DNA of 64,000 nucleotides, taken from Paludibacteraceae bacterium. Its GTDB lineage: Bacteria > Bacteroidota > Bacteroidia > Bacteroidales > Paludibacteraceae. The position numbers and the translations under genes are program-made. Positions 35,201-42,838 of the stretch are shown here, one piece after another (positions within the stretch are counted from its first letter, which is position 1; each line of letters begins with the position of its first letter). Location: contig JAKSNJ010000001.1 in assembly GCA_024399965.1 (NCBI GenBank), forward strand, positions 62,001 to 126,000, given 5' to 3'. A model generated the notes under the pieces. The model did no database searches. It was given only the letters and a program-made list of their open reading frames with translations, and was not told the origin of the DNA.

Positions 35201-35728
35201 AATCTCGCCTCTACCGAATGGCGCGAATATACCATTGACCTTTCCAAACTGCCTATGTTTGACTGGTACACCAATTCGGCTACTGCCAATGCGTGCGATG
35301 CGCTCAAGGCCATTTCTTTTGCCGTCTCACCGGCATCACCCGTGTCCGGCACGTTCTACCTTGACGACCTCTACCTCACCGGTATGGTCAATCCTGCTCC
35401 TGACTTTGACAAGGTCATCATTCGCCGTTCCACAACGGGCTATCCTACCTCCATCACCGCTGGCGACGCTGTTTATCAGGGCAAGGAAGAGACCTGTCTC
35501 GACGCTACCTCGGATATCTCCACCGTGTATTACTACTCGGCTTTTGCGCTCGATGACCGCGGTAATGTATCTGCTCCTGCTCAATGGCTCAGCACCAACC
35601 TGACCGACGCCCTTGATAGCCCCTATCTCCCCCTTACTGAGGGGGTCGGAGGGTGTCCCAAATTTATAAAAAACAATCATCTTTACATTCGTCACAATGA
35701 AAAAACGTACACTATCCTCGGCCACTAA
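32204..35728 (+). CDS. secreted parallel beta-helix / purple-acid-phosphatase-like fusion with C-terminal signature
   Basis: 1174 residues with a signal peptide (LTLVLSLISVAIFAA). Residues ~22-365 form a right-handed beta-helix of the polysaccharide-lyase/DUF5123 kind (LTLNGLTIDGNG, TVDGCNFTDV, TIDHCTFYAC). Residues ~398-475 are an Fn3-like N-domain of purple acid phosphatases (YVRYGTS, LQPFTTYYYQVGD). Residues ~485-750 are a metallophosphoesterase: SDIH (D492, H494), GDFVND (D521), GNHE (N554, H555), FGHVG (H643) and CGDDHSFEHA where GHxH is usual. A beta-sandwich region (~765-1120) follows, then a GC-palindrome-encoded PLTEGVGGC and the signature (HLYIRHNEKTYTILGH). It could remove phosphate from a glycan substrate (inference). 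The 3' end overlaps the next gene by 32 nt. Confidence 0.85.
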   Translation: MKKHFLTLVLSLISVAIFAATINVSPGSGKIKSAVGNAKSGDVIVLADGEYTEPSYSDVKYSMTIKAAEGAKPIIKMGYGYFLRVRNDGTELTLNGLTIDGNGTANARSIRNYGSDGAITANQKYLVYNCTFQNMDRAFYLASNTSNCTLTVDGCNFTDVTRAIYIGSYLDAGDDYYSTTRTDINVPDLTVTNSMFVRNMRSLSVAGARRTTKNVLVQNNTFVSCGKYDATDPKKVINERTLYFSAVDGEDESYTPINCTIDHCTFYACNNTRTVYCPAYDGTIISNCICYFTEAVADGYAYAVYGANSIVKNSIAFGAPIKTSSEATTDKCSFQNPLFVDVEKGNFQLFKNSPAVATASDGTNMGDPRWGVSEKDADISKIPLEERIVKTPYSMSPTTSSVKVIWQQSDDTQLGYVRYGTSKANLNLSASSSEGKYVEGEGYVHVVTLTGLQPFTTYYYQVGDGKQWYDQVNSTKTAPNAGTAFRIFTISDIHVNSRSNWSNMQDFICTLGCDLAMCNGDFVNDGAGRDWNLAYFQPGKPFLSQTPMMSAAGNHETDDPYTYRWSTFYDYFWQFSHGDSEDPIKDPRGEGYFAYDYGNARIIAVNVNGGPAAPDFGPNSKQYKWLENELKNATAPWILIFGHVGLTTSGSHGEWPPEYRNEWRALFEKYVKLGKHIIYFCGDDHSFEHAFKDGVHYVRPACGRNSNYAQKKYLDDAKYTLLYKQISCYSTLDMSADAKTLTLTARDSASNVFYTYQFKQEGELIAPNFEFTVPNANVEAKDSIMLSWNLLDPQNDAKVAIYASTTANLTQAQLPKSPIYQFTGTSTPRFFWHTRQVDPKGTYYLYITVTSGGKTYFFASPYTVTLLEDTEAPAAPANLGGYISDNHYQLFWTNPTALQPRERQLTDFSDGVACMSENSEANTSSVLSADNGALKVEFNVSVAWAQTAAEYTFTPAADCHETPILHFRLKGDGSNTALRIIAKNDFFGHEDWWGGDEYLNLASTEWREYTIDLSKLPMFDWYTNSATANACDALKAISFAVSPASPVSGTFYLDDLYLTGMVNPAPDFDKVIIRRSTTGYPTSITAGDAVYQGKEETCLDATSDISTVYYYSAFALDDRGNVSAPAQWLSTNLTDALDSPYLPLTEGVGGCPKFIKNNHLYIRHNEKTYTILGH
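35628..35658 (+). repeat. GC-rich palindromic element, in-frame copy 2
   Basis: CCCCCTTACTGAGGGGG followed by TCGGAGGGTGT, translated as PLTEGVGGC in the beta-helix/phosphatase protein just before its C-terminal signature. Confidence 0.8.
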
Positions 35729-37184
35729 ACTCCTTTTCCTCGCCCTGCTCTCACCGTGCATTGTGCATGGTCAATTCTCAACTATCAACTCTCAACTATC
35801 AACTATCAACCGCACCGTTGACCAAGTTCAACCCCTCACCGGCTTAGTTCTGTGGAACTACCTCGCCGAGGAGGAAAACGCCTCTTATGGCTCTTGCTTT
35901 GGCTTGGAATATACCTATTGCAAGTATTCCGACGTCGTCACCGGCAAGAAGGACGGACAACTACAGTACGATTGGTCTTCGCTCGAAGCAACCCTTAATG
36001 CCGTCAAGAAACGGGGACATCAGTCTATCTTGCGCTTTTGGTTCGAATACCCGGGTGAGCAGCCCGATGGCGCTACCGGTGGCAAAACTGCCGTACCCGA
36101 CTATATCAAAAAGATGGACGGTTACTCCGAAACGTCCTATACCGGCGGAGAGGGTAAATGCTACTATGCCGACTGGTCACATGCCGAATTGCAATGGTTC
36201 GCCAAGCAGTTCTATACCGACTTTGCTGCCAAGTACGATTCCGACTCGCGTATCGCACTCATGGAAGTCGGCTTTGGACACTGGGGTGAGTATCATATCA
36301 GCGATGGACCATCTCTCAAACTGGGCAAGAACTTCCCCTCTAAGGACTATCAGGAGCAGTTCCTCACTCACGTGGCGCAGCAGTTCGTCAACATGCCGTG
36401 GTGCATTAGCGTGGACGCTGCCGAAACAGAACAATCCGCTGTCACCCAACGCCAGTCCCTCAAAGCGCTCCACTTTGGTGTCTTTGATGACTCTTTTATG
36501 TGCAACGGACACGACCTTGGCAGCAAAACAGGCGAAAAGGGCTACAATGAGGAAAACTGGAACGCTATTGGCAATACACGCTGGAAAACAGCACCTTGCG
36601 GTGGTGAAATCAGCTACTATAAATCCGCTGACCAACACAATTTCCTCAATCCTGACGGCATGTACAACATGACGTGGGAGGGCGAATGCGCTCATTATCA
36701 TATCTCCTTTATGATTTGCAACGATGCCCTCGAGGGCAAATATGCCACCACCACGCGCTTCAAACAGGGCTCTATGGCGTGTGGCTACCATTTCCAGCTC
36801 ACTGCTTGTCAAACCGATGGCAACAAGACGCTTGTCACGGTCACCAATACGGGTGTTGCTCCTATCTACAAGGACGCTTATTTCGCTATTGGCTCTGTTC
36901 GTGCTACGGAGTCGCTTAAGGGCTTGCTGCCGAATGCCACGGCGACTTTCACTATTCCTGCCGGATTGAGCAAGGCGGACGATTTGCATATTGTCAGCGA
37001 CTTCATCTATTCCACCCAGCAGATTCAGTTCGATGCCAATGTCACGGTCACTGTTGTCCCCACCGCCCTTGATTCCCCGATTCATCCCCTTATTGAGGGG
37101 GCCGGGGGGTGTTCCAAGATTATCAAAGCCAATCGCCTCTACATTCTCCGCCACGGCAAAATGTATAACGCCCTCGGCATATAA
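35697..37184 (+). CDS. secreted divergent DUF4874/DUF4832-like protein (paralogue 6)
   Basis: 495 residues. The ATG lies inside the end of the previous gene (32-nt overlap) but gives a good signal peptide (KLLFLALLSPCIVHGQ), so I accept it. Directly after the signal, a 7-bp array (35756-35811) is translated as a 7-residue repeat (QFSTINS, QLSTINR). The core is diverged from the other five copies: HQSILRFWFEYPG, LMEVGFGHWGEYHIS with E198, FDDSFMC where others have HNDxF, and APCGGEISYY with E304 (106 apart). A beta domain follows, then PLIEGAGGC encoded by a GC palindrome, then the signature (RLYILRHGKMYNALGI). Both Glu survive the divergence, which supports a catalytic role. Confidence 0.8.
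   Translation: MKKRTLSSATKLLFLALLSPCIVHGQFSTINSQLSTINRTVDQVQPLTGLVLWNYLAEEENASYGSCFGLEYTYCKYSDVVTGKKDGQLQYDWSSLEATLNAVKKRGHQSILRFWFEYPGEQPDGATGGKTAVPDYIKKMDGYSETSYTGGEGKCYYADWSHAELQWFAKQFYTDFAAKYDSDSRIALMEVGFGHWGEYHISDGPSLKLGKNFPSKDYQEQFLTHVAQQFVNMPWCISVDAAETEQSAVTQRQSLKALHFGVFDDSFMCNGHDLGSKTGEKGYNEENWNAIGNTRWKTAPCGGEISYYKSADQHNFLNPDGMYNMTWEGECAHYHISFMICNDALEGKYATTTRFKQGSMACGYHFQLTACQTDGNKTLVTVTNTGVAPIYKDAYFAIGSVRATESLKGLLPNATATFTIPAGLSKADDLHIVSDFIYSTQQIQFDANVTVTVVPTALDSPIHPLIEGAGGCSKIIKANRLYILRHGKMYNALGI
35756..35811 (+). repeat. 7-bp tandem array, GTGCATT family, translated
   Basis: Eight units: GTGCATT, GTGCATG, GTCAATT, CTCAACT, ATCAACT, CTCAACT, ATCAACT, ATCAACC. It lies in the coding region just after the signal peptide of paralogue 6, producing a 7-residue amino-acid period. 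Confidence 0.85.
37084..37112 (+). repeat. GC-rich palindromic element, in-frame copy 3
   Basis: ATCCCCTTATTGAGGGGGCC followed by GGGGGGTGTT, translated as PLIEGAGGC in paralogue 6 just before its C-terminal signature. Confidence 0.8.
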
Positions 37185-37214
37185 CCAATCCTCCTTCCCC
37201 CTTCCCCCTCTTCT

Positions 37215-37234
37215 CTTCCCCTTTGAAGGGGAAG
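37215..37234 (+). repeat. GC-rich palindrome in the gap before the InlB-repeat gene
   Basis: CTTCCCCTTTGAAGGGGAAG, a near-perfect 20-bp palindrome, followed by TTGGAAAGGGTCTTGGGG. A related copy lies at 37569-37588 inside the next gene (CTTCCCATTCGAAGGGGAAG). Confidence 0.75.
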
Positions 37235-37288
37235 TTGGAAAGGGTCTTGGGGACTGGGGGGCATCAATACGTAATAATTTAATACAAA

Positions 37289-40200
37289 ATGAAAAATAAC
37301 ATATTTCTTGCGAATAGGGCGACTTGTACCCCCCCCTATAATTCGCACGTTAATTTACCTGTTTTTGGTGCTGCTTTTAGCACTGCCTTTAATGCTGCTT
37401 TTAATGCTGTTTTTGCCGACGGCGAACCGACGGCGAACCGACGGCGAGAGCAACCGTGCATTGCACATCGTCAACCGTCAACCATCAAACGGGTTTCTCT
37501 CCCTGTTTCTATCGGTAGTATATCGGTAGTAGAAGCTTCGGTTACACATCTGTCAGAGGAATCATACTCTTCCCATTCGAAGGGGAAGTCGGTTAGGGCC
37601 TTGTGCCGCAGAGCGGCTATGCTCCTCTTTGCCCTCTTTCTTGGCATCTCCAATGTCTGGGGAGAAGAGTATTTTTTGATAGAAGATGGATCAATTAACA
37701 CTACACATTTTAAGGGAACTAATAATAAAATCGCAACCAATCAGTCTTCTTGTGGTGGCGAATCCTTTGCTAAAAATGTTTACAATGGTTCTAGTTGCAG
37801 TAGTCTTGATAATATAATTGGATCAAATTCAATTGGTTATGATGTTAAGACAACAACTACCATAGTTGAATTATATGTGTTCCAAAACTCTAAAACTTTA
37901 GCCACTTTATATGTTTGCGAAATGGAAGAAAATGAAACTCCAACTATAATTCAAACCTATAAACCAACATATAGTTATTCTTCCTCTACTTATTATGGTG
38001 AAAAATATTCGTTTAAGATTGACAAATCAAAAAATACATCGTTGTATTTTTACACGTCAGCAACAAGTTTACGATATGCACAAATAAAAATAACGGAAAC
38101 GGGTGAACCTTTGAAACGTGCTGGTGAGGTTGGATATTCTACTAATTTTACCAAAAATCGTTTTGCAACAACTGATGGCAGTCTAATGGTGCATGAAGGG
38201 CTTGAAATAACCACTTATGGTAATATGAACCTGAATGCAACGGGTATTAATATTCGTAATAAAAGCATTTCATTTACTACAAAATCTTCGTTGTGTTTAT
38301 TAAATGTTACTGTTAGAGGTTTGTCAAAATCATATCCAATGTATATAAATACAACAGGTCTTGCTGAAGGAAATGTTTTTGATGGTAATATCGTAGAATA
38401 TCCATTAACCACTAATACCAAATATTATATTGTAGCATCGAATGCTAATACTTATATAGATGAAATTTCGTTTACTTCTGCTACTCCTCCTACTAAATGG
38501 CAACTATATAGTAACATTTCTGGTGAGTGGAGTGGAACAGATATGACGGTTATAGACGGTGTGGCTTCTATTACAATGGACAATCTTGCTCGTGCAGGTG
38601 TGTACAAGTTTAAGATTCGCAAATCTATTGATAATGGTTCAACATGGACATATTATGGTGCCACAGCTTCGGACAATTGGCTGTACCTAAATAATCACCA
38701 AGATTGGGATTTGATAACAGACAATAGTCAGGATATCAATATGACCGCAGCTGCTGCGGGTAGTTATACCTTTACTTTTGATACGGAAGCCATCGAGAAA
38801 CAACTGACAGTTACCTATCCTGACAATTCGGTAATGGTGACGTATAGTATGAATGATAAAGGTAATAACCAATATGATTTTACTTCTATTGGTGGTACGG
38901 TGCCTACACCGAATTCTCCTTCGCACGATGGTGATGCTTTCTTGGGTTGGTATGATAACCAAGAATGTTCTGCCGGACATGAGGTTACATTTCCATTAAC
39001 AGTGAACGAGAATATGACTATCTATGCTAAATGGATAGCTGCATGGTATTATCATGATGATTGGATTAATAGTGGGGCTGCCAATGTGATGGCGATGGCA
39101 AAAGATGGCATTTATTGGTATTATGGCGTGCCAAAGGCAGATGGACAACGCACATTCCAAGTTCAAAGATTAAATTCATGGTATGGGTTGTCCTGTAATC
39201 AGCCGGGTGCTTATGGTACGAACATTACCAATATGAACACAAGTGATAATAAGTGGAGTTCTGATTTTAAAAGTAAAATTTATGAAAATAGCAACGATTA
39301 CTACATTATTGTTTATCCTCCTCATACAGGTGCCAACGATACCGATAATCCAATTATTTGTGCTTCTACTTTCCTTCCAACAACAGACGGTTACACTATT
39401 CCAGCAGGAATAACGGTGTATTTCGATAATTCAGGGAGAAAGTGGGGAACTCCGCATTTACGTATGGGACGTAGTGATCATAACCTTGCGTGGGCTATGT
39501 CAAAAGTTCAAGGTACTGATAATTTGTGGAAGTTTACTACTGATAATGATCACAAATATAGCAATTATCACGCTATTCATATAGCAAATAATTGTGGTTG
39601 GACAATTACTAATTCCATCTACAAAACGAAAACAGGTGATGGCAATGCAATTACGGAAGCCACTGCTTTTATGAACGCTTCCATAGGTTGTGATATTACA
39701 ATTACTCCCGGAAGTGACCATAATATAGGTGATGATGACCAAAACAATAACTGTCAATTTTATTCCTATACTAAGAGTGTTGGCTACCCAACGCATACTG
39801 TTACCATTATGGCTCCTGACAATGGTACAATTAAAATCGGTTATACGGATGTCAATGGCACGGTTCACAATAATGTAACAGAAACCACTGCAGGGCTTGC
39901 GCACACGTGCCTTCTTACTATTTCTGCAACTCCTGTCACCGGTTACAAAGACCCTGTCATAAAGGTAAATGGTACTCTAATTAATCCGTCTAATCAATAT
40001 ATTTTGACAGACGATGCAACGATTACTGCCGAGTTTACAGCTCAATCTTATACGATTATACTTGATAAGAATGGAGGTTCCTCTAATGGTACTGCTTCGG
40101 TAATGATGGACGCAAGTACCTTATCTGAAATCACGCATGTCGGGGAATATCAAGGGTTTGTTTTAGATGGGTATTATACTCAAGATATGTTGATTAAAGT

Positions 40201-42238
40201 CCTCAATGCCGACGGTACATTTGCAGCAACGAACATCGACGGCTTTATTACAAACGGCCAGTGGACCAAGAACAACAATTGCACACTTTATGCAAAGTGG
40301 AATGAACGTGGAACTCATACTCCGGGTAAATATGAATCTACAGATGGTTATAACACGCCATTGACCACGTATGAAACACGTCAATACGAAGTTTACCGAT
40401 TTGTTGGGGCCTCTCCTTATCGTTTATGTACAGCTACTGAAAAGTTATGTGATATTCCTGCTTCTGCAACAAATGAATATGACGATTGGTTTACGATGAA
40501 GTTTGTTAATTCTCGTACTTGTGCAGTTTACGTGGCAGAATGGACAGGATTGGGAACATTAAATCAAACAAATTATGCATTGAATATTGACAAGGGGAAA
40601 GCAGATTATTTAGAGTTGAAAATACAAGGTTACGACCAAATATCGTTCAACCGATATACGAATACTGGAACAATGCAAGTGTTGATAAATGATGTTGTTG
40701 TATCTCCAAGTGAATCCACCACTGAAAATAGTCAAGATATTTATCGTTATGATTTGGATGTCAACACAACTTATACAGTTCGATTAAGTTCCACTTATAG
40801 TTCTGTGGCACTTCAAGGATTTTCACTTCGCTTGCCAGAAGATTACTTGATACCATCTACTCATATACCGGGTACTTATGAAACCATTTACGATGCCGGT
40901 TATAGTTCACGACCTAATGACGGACACCAATATGAAGTGTATTTTGGAAAACATGCGTCCTCGAGCTGTGTTAACTTCATGGCAGGTACGGAAATGAATT
41001 ATGATGTGTTTGGCAATGATGTCGCACAAAATATTGATGGTTGTGCATCAGATGGGTGGATTGCCATAAATGGTTATGCGAGAGCATCATGTAACGCACC
41101 GAAAGAAGAATGGCAAGTGAATGAAAATTGGTATTATCAAAGATTCAAGAATGAATATAGCAACTATATTCGTCTAAAGGTGAGTGGTTATGATCAATTC
41201 TCCTTTATGTTTAAGAATGCAGATGCGAGTGTGACTATTAATGGTATAAATCAAATAGTCACACGCTCAGGTGATGAATGGATGGTTTCAAGACATGATC
41301 TGCAACCAGAAAATACGTATATTATTACAATCACAGCAGATGCCCAAAAAGCAGATTTATATTTAGCAGCATTCTCGCTTCGATTACCTTTGGAACCGAT
41401 TGAAGTACAAGCGAATGAAACAATATCTTTAACCGCCCCTGTAGATGTCCTTATCATTCACCAAGGTGGGCAAGTTACCGGCGATGTGACGGTAAACGAG
41501 CGCATTGAGTATATCCGTCCTACCGTGGGCAAATACTCTGCCATCAATCAATGGTACACCTTCAGCGTGCCCTTTGCACCTACTGATGTTACTATTTACG
41601 ACGAGACAGACAAGAAGGCATACCCTATTGATGCTGTCTGGGAGAAAGGAAGTACTCTCCAAGCTGGTTACTACTATCTCAAAACTTTATTTGCACAAAC
41701 GGTGGCAAAAGACGTAGTGGCAAGTTGGAAATACATCACATCTGCCAAGCCAGAAAAAGATAAGCCCTATATTATCTATTTCTCCAATGAGCACGGCTTT
41801 GGCAACTACTTTGAAACAAATACCCAAGTTTCGTTCATAGCAGAAGTAGACAAAGAACCAATAATTATTAATAATACTGCCACTCCACAAGCATCGGAGA
41901 ATATTGACGGTTTCCAATTGGTGGCTAACCCGACATTGCATAATATTGAGGTAGAAAATGTTTATAAACTCAATCCTGCCACCAATCAATTTGAATTGGA
42001 AGAAAATGCGACTATTCCTCCGTTTGAGTGCTATATTCAAGCAACCAAATCATTTACGGCAGCAAATGCAATTATTCGTTTCATTCCAGAGGGTTCTTTC
42101 ATCTACACAGATTGGAAAGGTGCCGGTGCTGCTCAATCCGATAAACCGTGCAAGTTTATTGAGAATGAACGGCTGATGATTCGCTACAATGGGCAACTCT
42201 ACGATGGTACGGGTACAATGTTGAACCGTGTGAAATAA
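37289..42238 (+). CDS. giant secreted InlB-repeat surface protein with repeat-derived N-terminus
   Basis: 1649 codons from the ATG at 37289. A convincing signal peptide (MLLFALFLGISNVWG) only starts at codon 111 (ATG 37619), so the real start may be there; the first 110 codons are built from 12-bp, 11-bp, 7-bp and palindromic repeats. The mature protein has bacterial repeat domains of the Listeria-Bacteroides type (FLGWYDNQECSAGHEVTF...IYAKW; CTLYAKW). It also has two ~170-residue internal repeats (HTPGKYES... and THIPGTYET..., each ending FSLRLP), and then a C-terminal beta region and the signature (RLMIRYNGQLYDGTGT). From ~37.7 to ~41.5 kb it is markedly AT-richer than its neighbours, suggesting separate origin. 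Probably an adhesin or binding protein. Confidence 0.8.
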   Translation: MKNNIFLANRATCTPPYNSHVNLPVFGAAFSTAFNAAFNAVFADGEPTANRRREQPCIAHRQPSTIKRVSLPVSIGSISVVEASVTHLSEESYSSHSKGKSVRALCRRAAMLLFALFLGISNVWGEEYFLIEDGSINTTHFKGTNNKIATNQSSCGGESFAKNVYNGSSCSSLDNIIGSNSIGYDVKTTTTIVELYVFQNSKTLATLYVCEMEENETPTIIQTYKPTYSYSSSTYYGEKYSFKIDKSKNTSLYFYTSATSLRYAQIKITETGEPLKRAGEVGYSTNFTKNRFATTDGSLMVHEGLEITTYGNMNLNATGINIRNKSISFTTKSSLCLLNVTVRGLSKSYPMYINTTGLAEGNVFDGNIVEYPLTTNTKYYIVASNANTYIDEISFTSATPPTKWQLYSNISGEWSGTDMTVIDGVASITMDNLARAGVYKFKIRKSIDNGSTWTYYGATASDNWLYLNNHQDWDLITDNSQDINMTAAAAGSYTFTFDTEAIEKQLTVTYPDNSVMVTYSMNDKGNNQYDFTSIGGTVPTPNSPSHDGDAFLGWYDNQECSAGHEVTFPLTVNENMTIYAKWIAAWYYHDDWINSGAANVMAMAKDGIYWYYGVPKADGQRTFQVQRLNSWYGLSCNQPGAYGTNITNMNTSDNKWSSDFKSKIYENSNDYYIIVYPPHTGANDTDNPIICASTFLPTTDGYTIPAGITVYFDNSGRKWGTPHLRMGRSDHNLAWAMSKVQGTDNLWKFTTDNDHKYSNYHAIHIANNCGWTITNSIYKTKTGDGNAITEATAFMNASIGCDITITPGSDHNIGDDDQNNNCQFYSYTKSVGYPTHTVTIMAPDNGTIKIGYTDVNGTVHNNVTETTAGLAHTCLLTISATPVTGYKDPVIKVNGTLINPSNQYILTDDATITAEFTAQSYTIILDKNGGSSNGTASVMMDASTLSEITHVGEYQGFVLDGYYTQDMLIKVLNADGTFAATNIDGFITNGQWTKNNNCTLYAKWNERGTHTPGKYESTDGYNTPLTTYETRQYEVYRFVGASPYRLCTATEKLCDIPASATNEYDDWFTMKFVNSRTCAVYVAEWTGLGTLNQTNYALNIDKGKADYLELKIQGYDQISFNRYTNTGTMQVLINDVVVSPSESTTENSQDIYRYDLDVNTTYTVRLSSTYSSVALQGFSLRLPEDYLIPSTHIPGTYETIYDAGYSSRPNDGHQYEVYFGKHASSSCVNFMAGTEMNYDVFGNDVAQNIDGCASDGWIAINGYARASCNAPKEEWQVNENWYYQRFKNEYSNYIRLKVSGYDQFSFMFKNADASVTINGINQIVTRSGDEWMVSRHDLQPENTYIITITADAQKADLYLAAFSLRLPLEPIEVQANETISLTAPVDVLIIHQGGQVTGDVTVNERIEYIRPTVGKYSAINQWYTFSVPFAPTDVTIYDETDKKAYPIDAVWEKGSTLQAGYYYLKTLFAQTVAKDVVASWKYITSAKPEKDKPYIIYFSNEHGFGNYFETNTQVSFIAEVDKEPIIINNTATPQASENIDGFQLVANPTLHNIEVENVYKLNPATNQFELEENATIPPFECYIQATKSFTAANAIIRFIPEGSFIYTDWKGAGAAQSDKPCKFIENERLMIRYNGQLYDGTGTMLNRVK
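37377..37412 (+). repeat. 12-bp tandem repeat x3
   Basis: TTTAGCACTGCC, TTTAATGCTGCT, TTTAATGCTGTT. If translated it reads FSTA-FNAA-FNAV. It precedes the 11-bp array. Confidence 0.65.
37416..37448 (+). repeat. 11-bp tandem repeat x3 (CCGACGGCGAA)
   Basis: Units at 37416, 37427 and 37438; the last ends in G. It is the same unit as in the unit 2 promoter region (25109-25130). Confidence 0.8.
37456..37490 (+). repeat. 7-bp tandem array, GTGCATT family
   Basis: GTGCATT, GCACATC, GTCAACC, GTCAACC, ATCAAAC. It lies in the possibly translated N-terminal part of the InlB-repeat gene. Confidence 0.75.
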
Positions 42239-42259
42239 GAAAGGAGGAAAAATGGCAAT

Positions 42260-42637
42260 ATGAAAACTATTAAGATTAACAATATGTTACAAAATCATAC
42301 AAGTGTGTGTTTTTTAATTGGCCTACTGTTGTGTGTATCTGTAGGTTTGTCGGCTCAAACCGATGGTGCAATGGCACCATCGGCTGGGTTCGGTTCTACG
42401 AGTTCTATGGTTGGTTCAGGTAGTGCCTACAGCTCTACCCCCACCATCAACTCGTATGGTATGGTTGGGGAACCTGACTACGTCGCTAACCGTGGTCGTA
42501 TGGGGTTACCCGGTAGCACAACAGAGGGGCAGGGTGGTGACCCCAACTTACATACTCCTGTTGGAAACGCTGTTCCGTTCCTGCTGCTTCTTGCTGCTGG
42601 ATATGCTTTTTTGCTACGTCGCAGAAGGGTAGAGTAG
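42260..42637 (+). CDS. small secreted protein with C-terminal sorting-like membrane anchor
   Basis: 125 residues: a signal peptide (FLIGLLLCVSVGLSAQ), a Gly/Ser/Thr-rich low-complexity middle (~33-100) and the C-terminus NAVPFLLLLAAGYAFLLRRRRVE. A short P-V-G-N motif, a hydrophobic helix and a terminal Arg cluster give the tripartite layout of protein-sorting tails such as sortase or exosortase substrates. I do not know a named Bacteroidota family with this tail. It starts 21 nt after the giant InlB-repeat gene and ends unit 2, about 45 bp before a strong hairpin. It may be a surface partner of the giant protein. Confidence 0.7.
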   Translation: MKTIKINNMLQNHTSVCFLIGLLLCVSVGLSAQTDGAMAPSAGFGSTSSMVGSGSAYSSTPTINSYGMVGEPDYVANRGRMGLPGSTTEGQGGDPNLHTPVGNAVPFLLLLAAGYAFLLRRRRVE

Positions 42638-42670
42638 GTGGCTTTGGGACACCCAAAATTCACCCTATGT

Positions 42671-42703
42671 GTATCGTTCGTATATCGTTCGTCTATCGTC
42701 CGT
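42671..42703 (+). repeat. 11-bp tandem repeat x3 (NTATCGTTCGT)
   Basis: GTATCGTTCGT, ATATCGTTCGT, CTATCGTCCGT. It forms the left arm of the hairpin below. The third unit is the inverse of the unit in the 56619-56662 array (ACGGACGAT). Confidence 0.7.
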
Positions 42704-42733
42704 GTCGAGATAGACGAACGATGACGCGTTTTT
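42684..42733 (+). terminator. likely terminator of unit 2
   Basis: ATCGTTCGTCTATC (42684-42697) and GATAGACGAACGAT (42709-42722) form a perfect 14-bp stem with an 11-nt loop. TTTTT follows at about 42729-42733. Confidence 0.65.
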
Positions 42734-42765
42734 GAGACGTTTTTTCCCACATTTTTGCGCAAAAA

Positions 42766-42797
42766 CTTGCGTATGCCAAAAAATTTTTGTATCTTTG
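42766..42797 (+). promoter_or_regulatory. promoter of the NagB/PIG-L/NahK fusion gene
   Basis: CTTG (one mismatch to TTTG) at 42766-42769, 20-bp spacer, TATCTTTG at 42790-42797. The ATG is 41 nt further on. Confidence 0.7.
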
Positions 42798-42838
42798 CAG
42801 TTGTTATGAAGCGGTAAATACCAAAACACATATATATC

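Noticed and set aside
37289-42238. Mobile element or phage insertion explaining the AT-rich gene
   Set aside because: No transposase, integrase, terminal inverted repeats or target duplications were seen at its borders.
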